From the NCBI GenBank assembly GCA_026391235.1, contig JAPLDV010000501.1:1-7381 (forward strand): a DNA stretch of 7,381 nucleotides, written 5' to 3'. A program made the position numbers and the translations under genes. Every line of letters begins with the position of its first letter. Position 1 is the stretch's first letter. The notes under the pieces were generated by a model. The model was not told the DNA's origin. It saw only the letters and a list, made by a program, of their open reading frames with translations, and searched no databases. Positions 1 to 6,642 of this stretch are shown piece by piece. Origin of the DNA: Bacteroidia bacterium. GTDB lineage: Bacteria; Bacteroidota; Bacteroidia; Bacteroidales; UBA12481.

Positions 1-1214
1 ATTCAAGTTTTTGGCCTGAAGGTATACGTTATGATCCTGAAAACGACGGTATCATTATGGGAAGCCTGGGTATTTGCGAACATTGGAACGATTCAGCTAA
101 AAAGCAATACTCCCGTAACCTTGGATATAATAAGGGAATTGAATTAGTTTCCACCGCGCCCGAATTGGTAAAAACTACAGTGATTGCCATCGAAACGGAG
201 ACATCGCCTGCATTCGACGGTGAAGAAAATGATATTTGCTGGACTGAGGCAAAATGGTATCCTATCGATCAAACCTGGATTATCTGGGGACAAAAAATCG
301 ATTCATCCGATTTTCATGGTGAATTTAAAATCTCATGGTCATCGGCTGATAACCTGATGTATTTTCTTGTCAAGGTAACAGATGATGCATTTATCGACGG
401 TTATGTTTATCCCGGTGATGGATATCCAAATTTTGATATTGTTGAAGTCTTTATCGATGAAGATAAATCCGGAGGTTTGCATGTGTTTGATAATAATCCA
501 ACCTGGGGACAAAATGCCGAAAACGCATTTTCTTATCATATGGCAACCAGTAAGCCTGCCGATGGAGAAACTTCAACCAATTTAGTGGCCTGCGATATCT
601 CAGGCACCGATTGGGACAACCGGGTTATTGAAAATTACGCTTCCCATTTCCCTGATTTTATAATGAAACGAAAGGGAAATGTTTATACTTATGAATTCTC
701 AATGAAGGTATATTCAGATGCCTATGCAAAGAGCAATCCCGAAAACTCAAGGGTTAGACTTGCTAAAAACAAACTCATGGGTATGAGCCTGGCATACTGT
801 GACAATGACGACCCTGACGGCCTTCGGGATAATTTCTTTGGTTCGGTATGGGTCCCGGAAGCTGAATATAACGACCATTGGATGAACGCCAACGGATTTG
901 GTTCAGTTCGCCTGGTGACCCCTCTGCCAGAGACAACAAGCGTTATAAATAATAATCTTTCAGGGAAGATAACCATATATCCTAACCCTGCTGCAGAATA
1001 TCTATTCCTGACCCTGCCCGCCAAAATAAATAATCAAACTTTAGCGGTGGAGGTTTATAGCATGAATGGCGCCAGGTTAATGCGTGAAAATTTCAATTCA
1101 AAAGAAACTAATAAAATAATTCAGATAAACGTAGGTCAATTAAAGTCTGGCTCTTACCTGATACGGGTTATTTTGGGCAATGATAATTTTTCGAAGGTTT
1201 TTTACAAAAAATAG
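1..1214 (+). CDS. CBM9-domain surface protein with DUF362-like tail and T9SS sorting domain (5' partial)
   Basis: Likely a secreted or surface-anchored carbohydrate-binding protein. The reading frame (complete codons from base 3) is open to the left edge. The ATG at 57 falls inside a continuous conserved-looking stretch (PENDGIIMGSLGICEHWND), so it is internal and the real start lies upstream. Domains: bases 3 to about 160 resemble the end of DUF362-type proteins seen in Bacteroidota (GxxEHWN...QYSRNLG...GIEL), recognised from memory. About 175-920 is a CBM9-like sugar-binding module, with A-x-W...W.IWG, DFHGEFKISW, VTDDAFIDGYVYP and FDIVEVFIDEDKSGG. About 965-1211 is a T9SS type A sorting domain, with IYPNPAAEYL, a VYSMNG strand, a GSYLIRV strand and the basic end FYKK. 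This domain targets a periplasmic protein to the outer membrane for export. No catalytic residues are visible in this part. It ends 9 bases before the propeller gene. The CBM9 and sorting-domain calls are firm; the DUF362 call is tentative. Confidence 0.85.
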   Translation, partial: SSFWPEGIRYDPENDGIIMGSLGICEHWNDSAKKQYSRNLGYNKGIELVSTAPELVKTTVIAIETETSPAFDGEENDICWTEAKWYPIDQTWIIWGQKIDSSDFHGEFKISWSSADNLMYFLVKVTDDAFIDGYVYPGDGYPNFDIVEVFIDEDKSGGLHVFDNNPTWGQNAENAFSYHMATSKPADGETSTNLVACDISGTDWDNRVIENYASHFPDFIMKRKGNVYTYEFSMKVYSDAYAKSNPENSRVRLAKNKLMGMSLAYCDNDDPDGLRDNFFGSVWVPEAEYNDHWMNANGFGSVRLVTPLPETTSVINNNLSGKITIYPNPAAEYLFLTLPAKINNQTLAVEVYSMNGARLMRENFNSKETNKIIQINVGQLKSGSYLIRVILGNDNFSKVFYKK

Positions 1215-1223
1215 AGTTTAACC

Positions 1224-2516
1224 ATGCGCTTCAGATTTCTTTTAATCGGATGCTTATTGCTAAACGTTTTGTATACAAACGCTCAATACAAATCAACATT
1301 CTCAAATGGTTTAACGGGACAGGTGGTAAAGGCAATCTATATTGACGGCAATGATACCAAATGGTTTGGAACCAATGAAGGGCTTACCCGTTTTGACGGA
1401 ACAAACTGGGTAAATTATGAATCCGGGAATTTTCTGGTTTCCCCTTTCATTAACGATATATATATTGATGAGGCAAATGGACAGATGACCTTCTGGATTG
1501 CAACACGCGGCGGACTTTCGGTTGCTGAATACGCCCTTGGAGAATTTTCAATCAGGTTTACCTATAACCAATTGAATGGATTATTGGGGAATGACATATT
1601 ATCACTCAGCAGGGATAACCAGGGCACACAGTATGCTGCTTCCATTTCAGGCATCAATTATCTGAGCAGCAGTATATGGAAATCTATCACCTACAGTGCT
1701 TACCCGGACAACATTCCCGATGCCCAGGTCAGAGTGATTCATGCCCGCAAAGACAGCCTCTATGTGGGCACGTCAGGAGGTATTGGCCGTTTTGTAAATA
1801 CCGTGGATGGCATGACAGGAGCCACCCGATGGACCAGTGAATATGGAATCAGCCCGCTTTCAGCCGATATTACTGCAGTTTTTGTGGATTCAAATGGCAA
1901 TCAGTGGTTTGGCACCCCTGTGGGATTGCAGAAACATGAAGGCTCCTTCGCAAAGGCAGGCTGGTCGCAATTTACTGTAGCGGATGGATTGGTAAATAAT
2001 TATATTCAGGCTATCAGCGAGGCCCCTACAGGAGACATCTGGGTGGCTACAAATGGGGGTGTTTCAATATATTCAGACCGGAAATGGAAATCGCTTCAGC
2101 AAAAAGACGGATTGGTTTGTGACACAGTTTATGATATAGCCTTTGAAAAAGATGGTTCTGCATGGCTTGCTACTCACAAAGGGGTTTCACATTATAAATC
2201 GGGTTCGATTTCAAGTCATATCGCCAGCCTGGAAAACGCTAAAAATGAGTTAAATCTGCTGATAAGTTTTGTCCGGGGTGCTGACCAGGTGGACTTCATT
2301 TTCTACTTAACTCAATCTCAATCGGTTAATATTACAATATATGATATTTCAGGAAAGGTGATATCGAAAGTGGGAGGCAACATATTGCCTGTAGGAAGGA
2401 ATGTCCTGACATGGCCACTGTATCAACAAAGTTTGAAAACGCAACTAAAACTATATATCTGGAGGTTTCAAAGCTCTGACCTGAGCATATCTGACAAATT
2501 ATTTTTGATCAGATAA
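1224..2516 (+). CDS. Secreted seven-repeat Reg_prop beta-propeller protein with T9SS-like C-terminal domain
   Basis: 430 residues. Residues 1-20 form a signal peptide (MRFRF, a hydrophobic core, then YTNA before Gln21). Seven Reg_prop-type repeats follow, at about 33-65, 73-103, 119-155, 166-190, 211-250, 256-291 and 297-325. Each carries a strand such as AIYID or AVFVD, a W/Y-x-G/A-T motif (KWFGTNEGL, FWIATRGGL, LYVGTSGGI, QWFGTPVGL, IWVATNGGV, AWLATHKGV) and then often an aromatic-rich W-x-x-(Y/F) turn. The third repeat is the most degenerate (TQYAASISGI). Seven units fit one closed seven-bladed propeller. Residues 345-430 form a FlgD-like/T9SS type A-like domain (VNITIYDISGKVI, GRNVLTW, LYIWRF, end KLFLIR). 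In hybrid two-component systems such repeats form the periplasmic glycan sensor, but there is no transmembrane helix, kinase, receiver or AraC domain here. The role is therefore inferred to be ligand binding at the surface or outside the cell. The ATG is 9 bases after the preceding stop, suggesting co-transcription. The ligand is unknown. Confidence 0.9.
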   Translation: MRFRFLLIGCLLLNVLYTNAQYKSTFSNGLTGQVVKAIYIDGNDTKWFGTNEGLTRFDGTNWVNYESGNFLVSPFINDIYIDEANGQMTFWIATRGGLSVAEYALGEFSIRFTYNQLNGLLGNDILSLSRDNQGTQYAASISGINYLSSSIWKSITYSAYPDNIPDAQVRVIHARKDSLYVGTSGGIGRFVNTVDGMTGATRWTSEYGISPLSADITAVFVDSNGNQWFGTPVGLQKHEGSFAKAGWSQFTVADGLVNNYIQAISEAPTGDIWVATNGGVSIYSDRKWKSLQQKDGLVCDTVYDIAFEKDGSAWLATHKGVSHYKSGSISSHIASLENAKNELNLLISFVRGADQVDFIFYLTQSQSVNITIYDISGKVISKVGGNILPVGRNVLTWPLYQQSLKTQLKLYIWRFQSSDLSISDKLFLIR

Positions 2517-2549
2517 TTAGTTTATATGAATTAATGTAAAAATCTGAAT
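2517..2549 (+). other. Short A/T-rich leader between propeller and GH30 genes
   Basis: This is the longest gap in the window. It is A/T-rich (TTTATATGAATTAATGTAAA in the middle), which matches the A-rich translation initiation regions of Bacteroidota; there is no Shine-Dalgarno sequence. I see no hairpin with a T-run and no clear TAnnTTTG-type -7 promoter element, so read-through transcription from the upstream gene is the simplest reading. A weak internal promoter cannot be excluded. Confidence 0.45.
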
Positions 2550-5500
2550 ATGAAAAAAATATACTTGTTTCTGTTGCTTTTTAGTTTTTGTATGAATTTG
2601 CAAATATTTGCCCAACAAACCGGTTTTGTTGAAGCATTTGATGAAGCAATGGTTCCGGCAGGAGTAGTTCAAAACTCAAAATATACTTTTTCACTTAACC
2701 TGCAAGCGCTGGAAGTAAATGTCAGCAGAGATAGCCGCTGGTTTGGTTTCGATTACGATCTCGGGGGCAGTTACGACATTTCGGCAAATCCGGTTATCAA
2801 TGTAAAGCTGAAAACCGAAACGGATATGATCCTGCAGCTCTTCTTAATTGACTCAGATGGTAAGGGTTATCAAACAGCTTTAGTTGGAAGTCAATACAAA
2901 TATGATGAACTGGTCCCTGATAAAAACGAATATCGTTCAGCCCGGATTTTCAAAGGAAGTGAATTGAATACGGTTTCCTTTGATTTTTCAACAGTTAATC
3001 CTGCCATTATTGATTTAAAGAAAATCGCGAAATTAAAATTTGTCAGTAATGGCACAGCTTTAACGTTTGTGGGAAAATTTACGATCGATGAATTCCGTAT
3101 GGGAAACCAGGCTACAAAAATGGCCTATATAGGGCAGCTGGCGGAGCGCAATTACTTGAAAAATTCAACAGGCACAAAAGAAGTATTGATTCCGGAAATC
3201 AAAAATGCAGCAGAACTGCATGTATCAGGCGCTTCGTTATTAATCGCCAACGCAGCTGTGACACCAATAACTTATACAACCTCGACCGAAAACGGAACAA
3301 GTGTTCAATACGGTTTCGCAAAGCTTACATACAGTTTGGTTGCAGATGCCATTGGTTCGGATACCATCACCCTGGAAGCGATTGGAGTTAATGGGTTTGC
3401 TGAAAACTCCATGAAATTTGCAATTAATGTGAAAAATAACAATCTGCCAACTATTGATCCTGTTCCAGACTGTGTGGTTCAAAAAGATCAGCTTAATGAG
3501 ATCAAACTTACAGGCATCACCAGTGGCGACAGCGAAGCCAATCAAACCCTGACTCTGACAGCTATCAGCGATAACACTTCAGTTGTTGAGTCTATTCATG
3601 TAGGGTATTCATCGCCCGATCATTACGGAAAATTATCTTTTTCGTCAAAATCGGCCGGAACTGCAAAAATAACCCTGACTGTTGCAGACAATGAAGGTGC
3701 AAGTACTAATACTTCCTTTATTGCAACATCTTTCAAATCAATCAATCAACCCCCGGTGATTGATCCGGTAAATCAACTGACCGTTACCAATACATCAGGT
3801 CAGCAAAGTATTCTGTTAACCGGCATCGGGGATGGCGACCATTCAAATCAGACCCTGATAATCTCAGCAACCAGTTCAGAGCCTGCCATAATTCCAGATC
3901 CCACAATAATTTTTGATCAAGGCAGTGAAACAGCAACAATGGGTTTTAATCCCACCGGACTGGCAGGTTTGGCAAACTTAACCGTTACCATTTCCGATGA
4001 TGGCGGAAATGTTGAAAATGATGGTAATAAAACAACGAATTTACTGATACCTGTTGAAGTGATTGTATCCAGTCCTACCGGCCTGGAATTTGACTTATCA
4101 GCCTCAGGAGCGCTAAGCTACTTTAAGCCTGAAAATCCGGGAGTTGCCTATTTCATTGCCATTGTAGATACCTTAGGTAGCAAGGCACTGCGTGTGACCA
4201 TGAAAGATAAATGGACGTATGCCGGTATTTGGATGGATTTGCCTGCTGAGCTGAATCTAAGCAAGTTGCCTGTTGTTTCATATGATGTTCTATCAGTAAA
4301 ACAAAGCACCTGGCATTGGAATTATTTTTATGATGCCAAGGGTCAGGATGGAGGGCAGAACCGAAATACGCAAAATTCAGGTGATCATCAGTTTCAGGCT
4401 CCGGCTGATACATGGACTACCCTTTCATTTGACTATCGTCAGCCCGGCGATTTGAATAACGATGGCGGGTCTCCGATAGATGCTTCACGTATAAATGCCC
4501 TGCTGATTAATATGCATAATGCAAAACCAACATGGCCCTTCACTAATGCCAGCGGAGTATTATACATGCGGAATATCAAATTTGGCGACAAGGCTGTTTA
4601 TACCCCTGAACAAGTGTATGCAACCATAAATCCCATTGCCGATCAAAGTGCATATCAGAATGGCGACAGTCAAACTATCAATCTTTCAGGAATATCAAAT
4701 GGTAAAAAGGGAATCGACAATATTACCATAACAGCCTCAAGTTCCTCTGAAAACATTGCTGCTATAACCTCAGTTTCATCAATTAATGCCAATGGAACCG
4801 CAACGCTCGCCTTTACACCGTTAGCCAGCGGTTCATCCCTTATCAGCATTAAAATTGAAGCCACCGGAGCCGTACCGGTAACCGTTAATACCACAGTTAC
4901 TGTTATCAAGAACGACCCGGCAGGTTATGCCAAATTAACGATCGACAAAACGCTGAAATACCAAACCATGCGAGGGCCTGCTGTTATCAACATGGAGGGA
5001 TTTAATTATAATGCATTCGACTGGAACTATTTGCGGGATCTGAAAGCAAAAGGAGTCGAAAGTTTTATCATTACCTCCTGGAGCCCGCCTGCATGGATGA
5101 AGCGGAATTTGAGCCTGGATCATAAAGAGCAGGCCATAGAATGGGAAAAAACCGACAATATCTTAGAGCCATACTATTACGAAGAATTTGCCGAAAGCAT
5201 GGCGGCTTTAGTCAGAGCGATGAAACAGGAGGCCGGCATAGATATTTTGGCTATAGGACTGCAAAATGAACCCTATTTTAATGAACCCTATCCATCGGCC
5301 ATTCTGAGTGGAGCTCAATTTGTTAATTTGATGAAAATCGTTGGCGACCGGTTTAAAATAGAAGGATTAAGCCAGGTTGGATTCTATATGCCCGAGCAGG
5401 TTTTTGGTATTGGCTGGGGTGATTATAGTTGCGAAGGCTATTTAACTACCCTGAAGAGCGATCCCATAGCCGATGAATATTGCGGGTATTTTGCAGTACA

Positions 5501-6626
5501 TGGCTATGACGGAACAGGTATTACCACCGGGTTTCCTACGTACAATCATTGGGCAAGCATGACAGCACTTGCCAAGCAAGGCAATCATCCGAAAGAAACC
5601 TGGATGACCGAAACATATATTGGATACAGCGATTGGACCTCAGCATTAAACCTGGCCGGGGCTATTCACGGTTCCCTGTGGGCAGGTAAAATCAGCCTTT
5701 GGACTAACTGGAGTTTCGACGGAATGCAAGTATCAAAAAATGCTCCGAATTCATCATTCTATGTCAGCAAAAACTATTTCAGGTATATCCGGCCGGGAGC
5801 CGTGCAGGTTGATTCCAAATCAGACAATTCGAACCTTTTGGTTACTGCTTTCGAAAACACCGATGGTAAGTTTATCATGGTTGTCATTAACAAGGGATCA
5901 AGACCTGTTCCTGCCAGAATTTACGGCAACAATGTTCCCGACCGTTATCACATTTACCGCACAACCAGTTCGGAAAATTGCGTGGATGCCGGCATTTTGG
6001 ATATTGGGGATAATACCTTGATATTCCCGCCGGGCAGCGTGATTACCTTGGTTGCGGATGCAAATGTCCTCCTAACCATGAATCAGGTTGCGGATACCAC
6101 TGTGGCCAAAAATTCAGGGGAAACAATTCTTTCAATCGAAGGCATTTCAGATGGAGCAGGTAGTACAAATGATTTGACACTTGGTTTTGAAAACTCCAAT
6201 GAAGGTCTTTTCAGCAATATCAACGTTTCTGCTATTGGAACCAACGGAAAGGCAACCATTGGTTTCACTCCAGCCAGCAATCAAATCGGTACAGCCAAAA
6301 TTAAACTTACTCTAACTGGCCCTGAAGGGACTAAACGCCAGGTGATTTTTTATGTTTTTGTGATCAACCCTAGCAGTGTGCACGGGTTGACACGGGAACT
6401 GTGCAGAATTTACCCCAATCCGGCCAGTGAGCAATTGAATATCGAATTATCACCAAACCAACACAAAGAATTTACTATCACTGATATTGCGGGACGATTA
6501 ATCCTCCGGCAAATCGTTTCCTCTGATCATTTTTCAATTGATGTCAGAAATTGGAACAAAGGCATTTATTTTATTAAACTGACAGGTGATGGCCATGCAA
6601 AGACAGAACGCTTTGTGGTTGAATAA
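2550..6626 (+). CDS. Multi-modular secreted GH30 glycoside hydrolase with CBM-like and Ig-like modules and T9SS sorting domain
   Basis: 1358 residues. A signal peptide spans 1-21 (MKKIYLFLLLF...IFA before QQ). Modules in order: 23-190, jelly-roll, CBM-like; about 191-297, beta-rich linker domain; 298-397 and 398-509, Ig/cadherin-like repeats starting TIDPVPD and VIDPVNQ; 511-685, second, Trp-rich jelly-roll ending RNIKFGDKA; 689-788, third repeat (INPIADQ); about 793-1170, GH30 catalytic module; 1173-1283, fourth repeat (MNQVADT); 1285-1358, T9SS type A sorting domain (RIYPNPASEQL, GIYFIKL, end ERFVVE). GH30 enzymes are retaining clan-A beta-glycosidases. Visible here are WSPPAWMK (844-851), LQNEP with probable acid/base Glu907, VHGYDG (His984, Tyr986) and WMTET with probable nucleophile Glu1021. 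The tail KNYFRYIRPGAV and the following beta-sandwich strands are also GH30-like. The barrel start is oddly short (see findings). The substrate cannot be assigned. The T9SS domain and signal peptide imply surface display or secretion. The start is supported by the signal peptide placed directly at the ATG. Confidence 0.92.
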   Translation: MKKIYLFLLLFSFCMNLQIFAQQTGFVEAFDEAMVPAGVVQNSKYTFSLNLQALEVNVSRDSRWFGFDYDLGGSYDISANPVINVKLKTETDMILQLFLIDSDGKGYQTALVGSQYKYDELVPDKNEYRSARIFKGSELNTVSFDFSTVNPAIIDLKKIAKLKFVSNGTALTFVGKFTIDEFRMGNQATKMAYIGQLAERNYLKNSTGTKEVLIPEIKNAAELHVSGASLLIANAAVTPITYTTSTENGTSVQYGFAKLTYSLVADAIGSDTITLEAIGVNGFAENSMKFAINVKNNNLPTIDPVPDCVVQKDQLNEIKLTGITSGDSEANQTLTLTAISDNTSVVESIHVGYSSPDHYGKLSFSSKSAGTAKITLTVADNEGASTNTSFIATSFKSINQPPVIDPVNQLTVTNTSGQQSILLTGIGDGDHSNQTLIISATSSEPAIIPDPTIIFDQGSETATMGFNPTGLAGLANLTVTISDDGGNVENDGNKTTNLLIPVEVIVSSPTGLEFDLSASGALSYFKPENPGVAYFIAIVDTLGSKALRVTMKDKWTYAGIWMDLPAELNLSKLPVVSYDVLSVKQSTWHWNYFYDAKGQDGGQNRNTQNSGDHQFQAPADTWTTLSFDYRQPGDLNNDGGSPIDASRINALLINMHNAKPTWPFTNASGVLYMRNIKFGDKAVYTPEQVYATINPIADQSAYQNGDSQTINLSGISNGKKGIDNITITASSSSENIAAITSVSSINANGTATLAFTPLASGSSLISIKIEATGAVPVTVNTTVTVIKNDPAGYAKLTIDKTLKYQTMRGPAVINMEGFNYNAFDWNYLRDLKAKGVESFIITSWSPPAWMKRNLSLDHKEQAIEWEKTDNILEPYYYEEFAESMAALVRAMKQEAGIDILAIGLQNEPYFNEPYPSAILSGAQFVNLMKIVGDRFKIEGLSQVGFYMPEQVFGIGWGDYSCEGYLTTLKSDPIADEYCGYFAVHGYDGTGITTGFPTYNHWASMTALAKQGNHPKETWMTETYIGYSDWTSALNLAGAIHGSLWAGKISLWTNWSFDGMQVSKNAPNSSFYVSKNYFRYIRPGAVQVDSKSDNSNLLVTAFENTDGKFIMVVINKGSRPVPARIYGNNVPDRYHIYRTTSSENCVDAGILDIGDNTLIFPPGSVITLVADANVLLTMNQVADTTVAKNSGETILSIEGISDGAGSTNDLTLGFENSNEGLFSNINVSAIGTNGKATIGFTPASNQIGTAKIKLTLTGPEGTKRQVIFYVFVINPSSVHGLTRELCRIYPNPASEQLNIELSPNQHKEFTITDIAGRLILRQIVSSDHFSIDVRNWNKGIYFIKLTGDGHAKTERFVVE
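3441..6398 (+). repeat. Four diverged copies of a ~95-110-residue Ig/cadherin-like module within the GH30 protein
   Basis: Protein-level repeats, not DNA-identical. The copies cover about 3441-3740, 3741-4076, 4614-4913 and 6066-6398. Each follows the same plan: an opening (I/V)-(D/N)-P-(V/I) or NQVAD strand, then (I/L)-L-(T/S)-GI-(S/T/G)-(D/N/S)-G, then a (L/I)-T-(I/L)-x-A-x-S strand, then G-x-A/K-(T/L)-(M/I/L)-x-F-x-P/S and a closing beta strand. Copies 1 and 2 are adjacent, copy 3 precedes the catalytic module and copy 4 follows it. They probably act as rigid spacers that hold the binding and catalytic modules away from the cell surface. This is inferred from their position and sequence type. 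Confidence 0.65.
4926..6060 (+). other. GH30 catalytic module with an unusually short N-terminal part
   Basis: Sub-region of the large enzyme (residues about 793-1170). It opens with the usual entry strand (LTIDKTLKYQTMRG, ending at residue 809). It then runs almost directly to the WSPPAWMK strand at 844, leaving about 35 residues where GH30 enzymes I know (for example human glucocerebrosidase) have roughly 90. The barrel strands carrying Glu907 (QNEP) and Glu1021 (MTET) are intact and 114 residues apart, which is normal for the family. The C-terminal beta-sandwich (about 1090-1168), which packs on the barrel in GH30, is present. The family call rests on these motifs; the subfamily is not determined. 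Confidence 0.8.
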
Positions 6627-6642
6627 AGATTGAAAAGTAATT

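Noticed and set aside
57..59. ATG as the start codon of the first gene
   Set aside because: The same frame is open upstream to base 3 with sequence that reads like the same conserved domain (FWPEGIRYDPENDG). There is no signal peptide after this ATG although the protein carries an export domain. It is an internal methionine.
339..1024. Antisense open frames opposite the CBM9 gene (for example 339-539 and 722-1024)
   Set aside because: The + strand frame has clear conserved domains throughout. The antisense translations have no recognisable motif and fit shadow frames.
1239..1253. Lipoprotein signal (LLIGC) in the propeller protein
   Set aside because: Cys10 comes only ten residues in, before most of the hydrophobic core, which continues LLLNVLY to a normal cleavage site near YTNA/Q. 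A standard signal peptide fits better.
1224..2516. Hybrid two-component system sensor kinase
   Set aside because: Reg_prop repeats suggest it, but the protein stops after 430 residues with an export-type domain and has no membrane helix, kinase, receiver or DNA-binding domain.
4449..4530. Dockerin domain (cellulosome attachment) in the GH30 protein
   Set aside because: Only one calcium-type loop is present, the last Asp is out of register, there is no second repeat and it lies inside a beta-sandwich module. The organism type also secretes by T9SS.
5740..6021. Overlapping + strand open frame within the GH30 gene
   Set aside because: It lies wholly within the GH30 beta-sandwich coding region in another frame and encodes no recognisable domain.
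6627..6642. Transcription terminator after the GH30 gene
   Set aside because: The gap is only 16 bases with no inverted repeat or T-run, so it is better read as an operon junction.
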